This document shows positions 1 through 10,460 of a DNA stretch of 64,000 bases, piece by piece. The notes under the pieces are model-generated. The model ran no database searches, was not told the DNA's origin, and saw only the letters and a list, made by a program, of their open reading frames with translations. How positions within the stretch are numbered: the stretch's first letter is position 1; each line of letters opens with the position of its first letter. This DNA comes from Athripsodes cinereus (Eukaryota > Arthropoda > Insecta > Trichoptera > Leptoceridae). The position numbers and the translations under genes are program-made. The stretch lies in NCBI GenBank assembly GCA_947579605.1, contig OX388311.1, positions 26,228,951-26,292,950 on the forward strand. The letters are read 5' to 3'.

Positions 1-106
1 CCATGAAAACAATGCCCACATATTTTGTGTTTCAATATTATCTGTACCTACACTAGACATTTTATGATTTTACAATTTGCTCACTTTTTAGTATACATTT
101 TTTCAG

Positions 107-2833
107 GTTAAAGATATTGCCTGCGGTTATGGCTTCACATTATTTTCTATAAAAAGTTCAGACAATATGAAAGTATATGGAACTGGATTAAACACTGATT
201 CTCAAATAGGATATCAAGCACCTAGACGATTGAATCCATTAGAGATGTTATTAGCTCCAGCCCCTATTAATTTACAATTGATTGAACCAGAAACTACAAA
301 AGTTATCAGTATTGCCGCAGGGCGAGCTCATTCAGTTATTGTAACAGATAAAGAAGGTGTTTTTACTTTAGGAAATAATTCTTATGGACAATGTGGCAGA
401 AGAATAATAGAGAATGAAAATTACAATAACAGTATGCTTATTCATAAAATACATTCTGCCGGTGATGAAGAAATTGTCAAAGCCGAATGTGGACAAGATC
501 ACAGGTAAAAGCCTTAGATTTTTACTTTTTATTCTCATATGTTTTTTTTGAGTTATTACTTTTGGGTTAGTTGGAAGAGATCGCGCCTTTGCGATAAACT
601 CGCCCTCTGTATATTGATTGTATTTCATTTGAATGTATACCTTTTATGGAATTGTTTTTAATTTACAAATGATATACCTAATACTATGATTAATGTATTG
701 TCAAAAGCTTTGATTGTTTATTGCTTAGTTAATAAATTAGTGAAAAGAGATCCTAGTTTCTTAAAAAGCAGAGTTCTAAGTAATCAAAAACAATTATTTT
801 TTTCCCGTCAACTATAATTATGTGAGATTTTAAGTTTGCTCTCCCATCAAATTATATCGTGCACTTATCTGTTTTTCTCCATATTGTCTATTGTATAATA
901 TTTTGTATGTATTAAATAATAATTGTTATTGTTTTAGTATGTTTATAACAAAATCTGGAAAAGTATACGCTTGTGGTTGGGGTGCAGATGGACAATTAGG
1001 TCGGGGAAATTTTGACACTGATCATAGAATAATGCAAGCCAAAGGAGATATTGCTGAAGAAAATATTGTAAAACTTGCATGCGCTGCTGACTGCGTCTTA
1101 GCTCTTAATGGTGAAATTTGTTTTTATTTTTAAAATCTGGAGTAACCAGTTAATACTTACAGCTTTGCTTGATAAAACTTAATAAAAAAATGCGCACTAA
1201 GTTGTCATGTAAGAGACAAGTGTTTAAGACAAATATCTTCAGTTCAGTGATGAGGTGTGCCACTTTTCCTGAATGTCTTAAGTTTTACTGGCACGGAGAG
1301 GACAACTTGCATGATATATAAAATACCCTAACATAGTTTCATGGTTTTTAAGGAAAGTAAAAAATACATGCATATGACTCTAATGATTTCAATTATGAAA
1401 AGTATTATTGTGATTATGTAGCATAATTTACCGGATAATTAAAATACACCCGTACAGATTTTTATGAAATTGAAACAATCAAGTTTGTTCTTAAGAGTGC
1501 ACCACCAGATAGCACGCATTTCACTTTAGAAGCATATTATTGAAAAGACTTCAGATTCTGCTGGGACAGATAGAGTTTTTGGCCAACATGATTCCAGTAA
1601 TGTGTCAATTAGCTTCATGGACCTAAATAGAGTAATATAATATAATAGCTTAATATAACATATAGAATAACAGCACATTTCTATGCTCCTATAATATTGT
1701 GAAGAAATTGTTTATTCTGTATTATAATAAACTATATTCTATTATTTAAAAAAGACAAGTACCTAAATTCAAAAACATTACCAATGCCTTGAAATTCCTA
1801 ACTAATTGTGCAATTTGCTTTATTGATTTTTTTTTTAAATATAAACCTGTGATTCAAAGAGACTGAGGTTTTTTTACTACTTTATCACTTTTTATAGCCA
1901 ATTTTCCAGAGGATATGGATCAATTTTCATAGTGTTGAATACACCACGTTGTAGCTAGTGAAACATTTTCACAAATATTAAACATTTCGGCATCAATATC
2001 CCATTGCATCTAAGTCCCTTGAATAAGGATGTTTTATTTTCATGTTTAAAACAGTTGTAAAATTGTCAGAAATATTCTTTTTTTTTTATTTCCAGACAAA
2101 GGGGAAGTTTTTGGTTGGGGTAATAGTGAATATGGTCAAGTTAACTGTGGTGCCTCAAATGATGTACAAGTGAATACACCAAGAGCGCTTACTGCTTGTA
2201 ATAAATTGGGGAAAATTAAAGATATTGCTGCTGGTGGAGCATTCTGTATGGTCTTAACAGGTCTGTATAATTTGAATTGAACTTTTTTTTTTCAAATTTA
2301 TAGACATGGTAGTCACTGTTAATTGTAAATAAACTTTTTAACCACTCAGAGCACAACAGTGTACATTATAAAATATCTTTTTATTCAATTTTGCCACATC
2401 AATATGATAATAATCTAAATACTAAGAGATGCTCTGATTTTCTTCTTTTTTTTAGTGTGTTTATTGTTCATTAAATTTAATTTTCACTGTTTCAGAAAAA
2501 GGTGAAGTATACACATGGGGATTTGGTATTTTAGGAGTAGGACCTTTGGTTGAGCACAGCCTTGTTCCAGTAAAAATACCAAGTGTTCTTTTTGGAAAAA
2601 ATGATTTCAATCCAGATTCTGTAGTTACAGATATATTTTGTGGGTTAATGCATATGGGTGCCATCAATGATACTGGAGATCTTTATACGTGGGGGAAAAA
2701 CAAATCTGGATGCTTAGGACTCGGCATGGATAAAGATCAATTTTTTCCTCTGAAGACATCAATTGGAGCAGCAGTAGTCAAAATAGCATGTGGAGTAGAT
2801 CATACAATTATAATGTGTCGAGCATTCGCTTAG
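107..2833 (+). CDS. RCC1L: RCC1-like protein, RCC1L/WBSCR16 family (3' part of gene)
   Basis: Four exons of a beta-propeller protein built from RCC1 repeats: 107-504, 938-1110, 2096-2260 and 2496-2833 (stop TAG). All junctions are GT-AG and keep frame, giving 357 residues in the window; upstream exons lie outside. Repeat signatures include IAAGRAHSVIVT, LGNNSYGQCG, YACGWGADGQLGRG, VFGWGNSEYGQ, YTWGKNKSGCLGLG and IACGVDHTIIM. The family member RCC1L is a mitochondrial protein of about 460 residues implicated in mitochondrial ribosome assembly and fusion. Spacing, divergence of the repeats and the EKGEVYTWGFGILGVGP segment fit RCC1L better than nuclear RCC1. The function is transferred from the family; the N-terminus and any targeting peptide cannot be seen here. 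A dispersed repeat copy sits in the 1111-2095 intron. Confidence 0.85.
1201..1312 (+). repeat. Dispersed repeat family A, copy 1
   Basis: This intronic stretch shares the core TTCAGT(T)CAGYGATGAGG, CCTGAATGTCTTAA and TGGCACGRAGAGGACA with copies at about 18712-18800, 40403-40500, 41445-41575, 56094-56272 and 56495-56620. No coding potential is seen. The family may be a SINE body or a Helitron/MITE fragment. The copies are diverged, so the element is old. Confidence 0.6.
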
Positions 2834-4320
2834 TAAATAATTAAAATATGATGTTCTGTTTTTCATTTGCAAATGCACACATATCTATAGTATTACTGGC
2901 GCCTTAACCAACTAGGCTACGGCCTATACCTCTTCTCCCCGTGTAGTGTGTACTATTTGAGTCAAATGCCCGATGGAACTGGATACTTCCTGTTAGTTGC
3001 AGATATTAGGCCATCTGGCCATTCCAAATTAATTACATTTTCAATGTGTTCTATTTTCAATATTTTGCTTCCTGTCTTATCTATTATTGTCTTCAGATGA
3101 AAGATTCAAGACTGCTTTTCTCCAACATCCTTGAGAAAGCTCAGTCCATAATTCAATATATTTTTGACCACAAGAAAAATTATTAACATTGAATTATTTA
3201 AAATAGGCAGTGTGCCCTGCATCTGAGCTCAAAAATTAAAGGCTCTTGTAAAAAACAAAACTGCATAAAGAAAATTAAAAGTTTAATATAAAATTAAAAA
3301 CACAACACTGATGATGATATTTTCTCCCATACATATTTCTTTTTGGCTGATTAACAAGTTCATACACAAAATGTACAATAATTCTAATTCTCTTTGAAAA
3401 CATACACAAGCAATCAGAGTTTTAATGAAACAGATATATAATTTTTGACAGAACATGGATTTGTAAGTAATTACACATTTGCATCTATTCTATCTACAAA
3501 ATTAATGAAAATACAAAAAGTTTTATTTATGAATTAAAATTTACATTTAATATGTAAGGAGGTCAATTTTGTACAATATGGAATATAAGAGTATATTACA
3601 GATTTATACATCAATATTTTTACATAGAAATGTAACTAAAAATTCATAATAGACAAACAAATTGCCTTAATATTTTTTTTGATGATAGGTACATGACATA
3701 ATATATCACTTTTAATAGTATTCATTGCAATTTACAGTATCTTACAACAGAAAATTTAATATTTCTTTGTATTACACCTGTGGACGCAATGCGAGACAGA
3801 ATAAAACTTTTAATAACCATTTTTGCAGTACATGAAAGAAATTGTTAAAACAGTTTGAATGACAAATTATTAAACAAACAACAAATTTTCAATGTTTTCA
3901 GATCTCACATTAAGCGCACGTATGAGCAAGTCGACGGCAGCATATGGCTTTCTCGCTCTGTTCTACGTTTCTGATTGTAGCTTATTTGTTTGACGTATAT
4001 TGATATATATAAATTTATTTAAACGATCAAATTTAATATATTGGAACTCAAATTTTTCAGTGGATAAATTGATAATTCAACATTGATTACTCAGGCAGTG
4101 CTAAAATTTGTTATATTGTACAAAATTTACTTTACTAGTTCTTCACTTAAACAGGAACAAAACACTAATAGATTAAAATGTCCATTGCAATAATAATAAT
4201 TACAATTTATAATACTATTCTATGGTCCATTGATGTTCAAGTTACATGCATTTCCTACTTGAAAGGTCTCCAAAATATTTTACTAAGAACATGTACAATG
4301 TTCGTGATTTAGAAGTAATG
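2834..4320. other. Convergent intergenic region between RCC1L and MED27
   Basis: No gene is seen. The stretch separates two convergent 3' ends and should hold their 3' UTRs. Around 2888-2925 the minus strand reads like a tRNA A-box region (GTAGCCTAGTTGGTTAAGG) but no B box follows, so at most it is a truncated tRNA-derived SINE. Confidence 0.4.
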
Positions 4321-5223
4321 TCACTGCTTGCATTCTTCGTGAAATGGCTCCAAAGTTCTGAAATCTCTCCATGTCGGAGGCAGTGCATTGTTCAAATGAT
4401 TGCCGCAACGTTTACAAGGTTCGCTGAACAGATTTATGAAACTGTGAAACCATGTCATGAATGAACGAACAGCCAACTCAGGCAATGTTGGTGAATAAAA
4501 GTGTAACATTGCTGCGTGTGCATTTTCAGTAACTTTTCGAAACACTTGATGTCGTGATTCTATCCATAAATCCAATGTTTCACCGTGTCCTTTTACCACC
4601 ACCCATTCGATCATTAGTCCTTTGAATGCTATGAAGGCCTTTAAAACATGACCCAAACTAATTTGTATCAATGCATTTGTAGCAAATGGTCGTGACACCG
4701 TTATCTTCATATCATTAAATAATCTATCAATGCTGCTAATTACATTATCCACATTCTGGGGAGGAACATTGTGACTGCAAGTCTGCGATCGTCGTCTTTT
4801 TGCACTATTTGAATTCACATACGATCGTTTTAGCGAATTCTGACTCAACAATGACTGTGCCAATCCACTGTATTCGTGTATTTTATCTGTCCATTTGTAA
4901 CTGTTTACGAGCTGTGTGTACAATGCTTGTCTGTCTTGTGTAATTTCCTGGCTTAGATATGCGGTGTTTCCCAGAGTAAATGGTCCCGGAGGTGGAACTA
5001 GTGCCCCAATCGATTGCTCTACTTCTCTGAGATTACCATTTGCAGAGTTCAAAAGTTCTTGCAATTCAACCATAAATTTTGTTTCCTTACCCTCTTCTCC
5101 CTGCTCTGCTCTGACTCCATTACCCAAAGCATCAAACACTAATCCAAAACTAGATCTCAATGAACGAATAGCGTTAAGTGCACTATTCAATTGTTCGATG
5201 TTAATCGCAACCGGCATTGCCAT
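4321..5223 (-). CDS. MED27: Mediator of RNA polymerase II transcription subunit 27
   Basis: Intronless 300-residue ORF on the minus strand. Mediator bridges transcription factors and RNA polymerase II; MED27 sits at the upper tail/head interface in the nucleus. Family features are the N-terminal INIEQLNSALNAIRSLRSS helix, the PPPGPFTLGNTAYLSQE segment and the C-terminal cysteine/histidine cluster CKRCGNHLNNALPPTWRDF followed by HEECKQ. Length is close to the human protein (about 311). I start at the ATG at 5223 (MAMPVAIN) rather than the longer in-frame ATG at 5262, because its context (caaaATGG) is strong and the extra 13 residues do not look like family sequence. The gene is head-to-head with the small gene at 5661, with 437 bp between start codons. 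Confidence 0.93.
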   Translation of the reverse strand: MAMPVAINIEQLNSALNAIRSLRSSFGLVFDALGNGVRAEQGEEGKETKFMVELQELLNSANGNLREVEQSIGALVPPPGPFTLGNTAYLSQEITQDRQALYTQLVNSYKWTDKIHEYSGLAQSLLSQNSLKRSYVNSNSAKRRRSQTCSHNVPPQNVDNVISSIDRLFNDMKITVSRPFATNALIQISLGHVLKAFIAFKGLMIEWVVVKGHGETLDLWIESRHQVFRKVTENAHAAMLHFYSPTLPELAVRSFMTWFHSFINLFSEPCKRCGNHLNNALPPTWRDFRTLEPFHEECKQ

Positions 5224-5660
5224 TTTGACAGTGTAAAATTCCTTTGATATTTTAATATACACAACTTATATTGTTACTACTTAAGTTCGTGAAAATTGAC
5301 TTGGGGCTTGGGAATGTTTTTATAGTCTTAATCAGCACACAAATTAGTAATCCACCTAAAATATTCGCTCGCAATCCAAAACACACTCACCAAACGTCAA
5401 ACAATGTAAAGAAGCGAGATTAGATTAGCGAGCTGTCAATGTGTTGAGTGTTGCCAAATCGAGTAAGACGTAGCTCGAGAACTATGTTTTTTTAAGTTGT
5501 TGGCAGCACTGAATATAATAGTCTATGAATTATGAATACTCTGTCAATGTCAGCAAAATCAAATGTCAGTGACATGTCAAATGCGTAATTTTGTGTTCTT
5601 ATTTTTACAAAAGGAAATAATATTTTAAAACCGATAAGGCATTGAGTTCTAAAATGAAAT
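5224..5660. promoter_or_regulatory. Probable shared promoter of MED27 (-) and the POLR1D-like/zw10 unit (+)
   Basis: The 437 bp between two divergent start codons must contain both 5' UTRs and the promoters. No TATA box at a convincing distance stands out. The role is inferred from gene orientation only. Confidence 0.5.
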
Positions 5661-6083
5661 ATGTCACATTCTTTGGATAAAAATACGGAAGAACCGAACG
5701 CTGAAACTAAAATTGTCGAAGAAAAACTTTTAGAAAAGTGAGCCTCCCTCATGTTACACCAGGGTTAGTATAAAAATCTTAAAAGTTTATTAATATATAA
5801 GTATTATATTTTTAGATTGGCAGCTGAAGAACTACTTAGAGAGGCCTGTCAAGGTGCTATCAGAGCTGAAGCCATTGGACCCTCTGGATGGTTGAGAAAT
5901 AAGAATCCCAAAACTAATAAAACTTTTTTGAAGAATACTTTAAAAAATGCCATTAGTTCCAATAATTACAACTTTAGTAGGAAGAAAGACGACTTATCAA
6001 ATGTAAGAAATAAGGATAATAAAAGAAAAGCTCAGGAGGAAAGCAAGAGTATAAAGTTCAAACCTTATTATAAAAGAAGTTAA
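5661..6083 (+). CDS. Small basic protein resembling POLR1D isoform 2
   Basis: Two exons, 5661-5737 and 5816-6083 (stop TAA at 6081), encode about 114 residues. The donor is GTGAGC and the acceptor is a T-rich TTTTTAG; the join gives LLEKLAAEELLREACQGAI. The block AAEELLREA...RAEAIGPSGW...NKTFLKNTLKNAI matches what I know of the second, non-RPAC2 product of the human POLR1D locus (EELLKEA...RAETMGPMGW...NKRFLINTIKNTL). The rest is lysine/arginine-rich and ends YYKRS, suggesting a nucleic-acid-associated or nuclear protein. The molecular function of this protein family is not established, and I do not assign the RNA polymerase I/III subunit function: no RPAC2 domain is present. Its stop is one base before the zw10 start, so the two may share an mRNA. 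Confidence 0.75.
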
Positions 6084-6084
6084 A

Positions 6085-9000
6085 ATGGATTTCAAACAAA
6101 TTTTGAATATCAATGATAGTCAAGATATCTGCATCCCTGCAGATAAAATCAATATTGTTACAGAGAGGATAAGAAATTTAAAAAATGCAATCTCCACTCA
6201 CTTGCAAGACAAACACATTGATATTGATTCCATTATAAGTAGTTGTAAGAAAAGTTTGAATGAATCGACCCATTTGATAAGTGAAATTAATACTTGTAAG
6301 GATTACATTGAAGGAGAAGCAATCCAAGATATACTAAACTCAACACGAGAACTTCAACAAATTTCTGAAAATTTAGAGGAAACTAATTATAACTTAAGAA
6401 TAGTAGATCAGTTAGTTAGATGTCACGAACACTTAAAAACATTTCAACAATTCAAGACACAGAACAAACTCCACGATGCAGTAAAATGTTTAGCAGAATT
6501 AACTAATATGTTAAATAATCCAATGGATGGTATAGAAGTACTCGGATTATATAAAGTCATCAAAACTGATCTTGTTCTATGTTGGGAGCAACTTCTGAAT
6601 GACCTTTCAGATTTATGGAGCCAATATTTAATTTACTCTGAAGAAAGTGAAGCTAACGCTAAAATTGTTACAATTGAAATCAATAATTCTATTCAAAATA
6701 AGTCCGACATACTGGATGCCCTTATAGATTCTAAACAAATTAATATGGAAATGAAGAACTTTGCAAGTTTTCTATTGAAAAAAGTTTTTGACCCTGTCAT
6801 TCACATAGACACTATTGTGGAAGAACAATCAGAAAACTCTCAAAAGTTCATTATAAGAGTTCTTTTAAAAAGTAAATCCAAGCCGTATTACGAATCTGTC
6901 TTGGAAAATTTAAGATTGTTATTCCAATTTCTTCATAAAAATTTTGATTATCTAATGCCTGACGGCAGCTGTCTCCTAAGATTACTTGGCTCTGTTGCTT
7001 GTAATGACTTTAGTGACATTTTAATTAAAGACTGCCTTGTCCACACCATTCCAAATTGTGTTAGTGAATTACAAGACTATGGGCGGGTAACATCACAAGT
7101 TGAAGGGTTTCAAAAGTTTTTGACAAGCATAAACTTTTTTGAAAATGACAATTTTTCCATATTGCAATATGCAAATAATGTTGATGTCTTATTTGCAAAC
7201 AAAACAAGTCAATATTTTTTGGAAAATACTCGAAACATCATGAAAAAAGATTTAGATATTACTATGTCTGTTGGAACAGACTTATCTGTAACAAATCCTG
7301 CAGAAGATAAAAAATATTTGAACAGTATATCTACTGAAGAATATTTAATTCTATTTAATAAGTGTTTTAACATTTCACCTTTTCTCTTTCCCCGTTGTGC
7401 AATTTCAAAATCAACTCAAGAGATTTTGGATTTGGTGAGTGTGATGAGAGATCAAGCATCTCAAGCGTCTGAGTTTTGTGCCAGGCGTCTATACTATACT
7501 GCCAGGAATGTATTCGAATTGTACATAGCTATTGTACCACTTTATTTTAAGTCTCTACTAGAAGGGTCGCCACAACACATTGGTTAGTCAATTTTACTAT
7601 TATACTTTGTATTTTTAATATAATTATCGTCTAATTGAATCTCTCCTCCCAGGTGCACGAAGTTGCAACCTGCCTCCTTCATTCACAGCATCTTTGCACC
7701 AATTAAGTCACCTTGTCCCACAACATTCCCCACATTCTGATGCCCTTGTCACAGTAATGATGTATTGTTAAAGTACCTTTTCCAGACTGTTTTAAAACCT
7801 TATGGAAATGAAAGAACTGCACTTTTTTTGATGAATTTTGGCTACACATATTTTACAAACATAACTGAAATATATTTCTTTTGCATTTCAGCACTTTTCC
7901 ACAACAATTGCATGTACATGGCGCACTTTCTCCTCACTTTGGGACCATTGTGGAGTAAACAGCTACAGCACAAGGATATCAATTACACAATATCCTTTTG
8001 CGATCAAGTGAAGGAACTAAGAGACCTTGCTGCTGATAAGCTTCTCAATCATAAGAGAATGCAAAGGAAACAAATTTTAAGCACAATCCGATCCTCTGGT
8101 TAGTACATATTGCTCACCCAATTCTATATACATACCATCAACTAAAAAAATCAAAATTGAGTATTGTTTTGACCCCACAAGTGTAATATTGTAAATATTT
8201 AAATTTTGATATTAGAAAAACATATTTGTTTGTGGTCAAGTGGACAGTCATGGTGCCTCAAAACTGACGTTTCGTATTTTAAAATATTAGAATTTCTAAT
8301 TGTTTATATAAGGAAAAGTTTTTTTTTTGAGATAAGAGAGTTATCTCAAAAAAAAAAGAGAGAGTTATATATATTATTATTTACTACTAGTGAAATTATG
8401 TTCACAGATCTATTTTCAACAGTCATTTAAATATCATTGCATTTTAGATTTAAATTATATTGCAACTAAAGACATACTTAGTAACAATGCTGAAGAAGCC
8501 ATACGCCAATGTTTACGACAGTTACAGATTCTGAAAACTATTTGGATTGGTATATTTCCAGCAAATATTTACAAAAGGTAGATAGAAATCATTTTCCAAA
8601 ATTCATTAATGTTAAGTGTCGAATCATTTGTAATATTAGTAAATAATTATATCTCAACTCTATTTTTATTCCAGGTTAATTTCTACTTTAGCAAATGTGT
8701 TTGTTGATGAACTTGTATCGAAAGTCATCATCCTTGAAGATATGGATGCTAAAGTGTCATCACAATTAACAGATATTTATAGCATTGTTATACAAAGACT
8801 TCCACAAATATATGAGGTTGGTTATTTTTGTTTACTTGAACTGTGTATAATTTATTTTCTTTATTAGTTTTTTCCAACATATTGATGAATCGATAATTCA
8901 CCGATGATTGAGAAATTTTAAGTAGGGTTAGTATTTGTTAAAAATAAATCTTTTTTCCCAGTGAAACATTTTGTTGTAGCCAAGTACGATATCAATCATT

Positions 9001-9298
9001 CTATTTCTTGTCTACATAAACACATGTAACCTTCATTTAGAAATGCTTGAATGTAATTTAATATTTGTTCCAGAGTGAAGAAGAAATAAATGAATGCATT
9101 GTCTCTTGGAGGAAGTTTGAAGAATTGAGACTTGTACTAAACAGTTCTCTTGCCATTATCAGTGAACGTTGGTGTGATGAGAATGGAAGAAAAGGTCCTC
9201 TAGCTGAACATTTTAAACCAGAAGAAATGAAACAATTAATAAGAGCTCTGTTCCAAAATACTTCTATCAGATCAAATGTGCTTTCTAAAATTAAATAA
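6085..9298 (+). CDS. Zw10: Centromere/kinetochore protein zw10
   Basis: Five exons: 6085-7582, 7892-8098, 8448-8577, 8675-8816, 9074-9298 (stop TAA), all GT-AG and in frame; 733 residues versus about 780 in human. ZW10 is a subunit of the RZZ complex, which recruits dynein and Mad proteins to kinetochores in the spindle checkpoint, and of the NRZ/Dsl1 tether for Golgi-to-ER vesicles. The N-terminal region is heptad-rich and helical. Family-diagnostic stretches are FHNNCMYMAHFLLTLG, ILKTIWIGIFPANIYKR, ISERWCDENGRKGPLAEHF and the C-terminus LIRALFQNTSIRSNVLSKIK. The first exon junction gives HI-A-LFHNNC exactly where the human protein aligns, so the 7653 acceptor-like site is not used. The ATG has good context (taaaATGG) and lies 1 nt after the upstream stop. 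Confidence 0.94.
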
Positions 9299-9556
9299 GT
9301 GTAATTCTGCGTTTTATTGATATATTTTTTTCGCGGGAAATGGGAATTGTTAATTATTTTTACAATACATATTTTGTATTAATTACGCAATGTGTATTCC
9401 TTTTTCACAATAATTATAATATACTATCAATATTTTCTTGTCTTAAATTATTATTTGTATTGGATTTATGTGTGAAAGTAATAAATTATAAATTATTTAA
9501 AATGATGGAAGTCATTACAGTAATCCTGTTTCCAACCAAAATTTAAAAACTTAAAT

Positions 9557-9780
9557 TCAGCAATATACTATCTGGTTGTTGGTTTTCGGGTTTGCCATGT
9601 CTTGATTTGTTAAATCGACGTTTCGTTACACTTGCTGGCCCCATCTTCATATCCTGAAGATGGGGCCAGCAAGTGCACCAAAACGTCAATTTAACAAATC
9701 AAGACATGGCAAACCCGAAAACCAACAACCAGATAGTGAAGATCGCCATGAAAGCCTTCAAACCACATCAGCAATATACT
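9557..9780. mobile_element. Inverted-arm hairpin retroelement with hammerhead-like cores, copy 1
   Basis: Arms of about 80 bp at 9567-9650 and 9655-9737 are near-perfect reverse complements with almost no spacer. A 30-nt tail follows (9738-9767). The whole is bounded by an exact 13-bp direct repeat TCAGCAATATACT (9557-9569 and 9768-9780), as a retroelement insertion would leave. The right arm reads CTGAAGA then a stem with a CAGCAAGT loop; the left arm read on the minus strand has CGAAACGTC. These are the two halves of a hammerhead core, each decayed in one arm. Confidence 0.7.
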
Positions 9781-10450
9781 CTTTGCTGTTACCAATTCTG
9801 ATGGATGTTTTTATTTTTTCGTGGTATGGAGAAAAAACTAATTGTAGGCTTTTCAAAGCAATCATTTGTCCTTTATACAAAGGAAAAAGGCCGAGACTTG
9901 AGTGAGGGAGCTGTCAGATATTAGCTTGCTGAGCTCAGGGAAACTGCAAGGTAGAATTTTGATTGAGACTACGAAAGGCACGTGAGTGTGAGATATGTGT
10001 TGCGCAAAGAACTTTTTTAAATGGTATAGAATGCACCAATTAAATCTTCTCCCTTGATGATCCTAGAGATGTTTTCGGGACCATAGGCTTTTCTACGAGT
10101 ATGCTGACTTGGAGAAAGCACATAATCGTGTAGACCGAGAAAGGTTATAATGCGTATTGTCGAAATATGGGGTGAGCAGCTAGTTGATATGTCCAGTCTC
10201 TACGTGGAGAGTTTCACTTGCATAAAGGTAAACGATGCCCTCTCAGAATGGTTTGCACTCACTGTAGGAGTGAAGCAAGGTTGTGTCATGCCTCCATGTT
10301 TGTTCAACCACTGGGAGGAATTAATGTTGGAGTAGAATTGAATGGAACTTGCGTGAATGCTTTGAGGTATATAGATTATTTGGAATTAATGACTGAGAAT
10401 GAAAGTAATTTATTAATATATTTAATGATCTCTAATAAATTACCATAGAA
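9781..10450 (+). pseudogene. Decayed non-LTR retrotransposon reverse transcriptase
   Basis: Translated pieces in shifting frames spell a LINE RT: ICPLYKGK near 9868, YADLEKAHNRVDRE near 10098 (from F-x-D-x-x-K-A-F-D), VGVKQGCVMPPCLFN near 10266 and LRYIDYLELMTENESNL near 10362 (from R-Y-A-D-D-x-x-L-x-x). Several frameshifts and a lost YADD show it is dead. Orientation is plus. Confidence 0.75.
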
Positions 10451-10460
10451 CAATAACTAA

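Noticed and set aside
4246..5236. Plus-strand ORFs opposite MED27 (72 and 106 codons)
   Set aside because: They are antisense shadows of the MED27 coding sequence with no family similarity.
7653..7764. Stretch after a TCCTCCCAG acceptor in the zw10 intron, possible extra exon
   Set aside because: In the phase left by exon 1 it hits a stop, and direct joining of 7582 to 7892 reproduces the conserved zw10 sequence without a gap.
8206..8581. Small ORFs around zw10 exon 3
   Set aside because: They run through intron sequence; only 8448-8577 is coding, in the zw10 frame.
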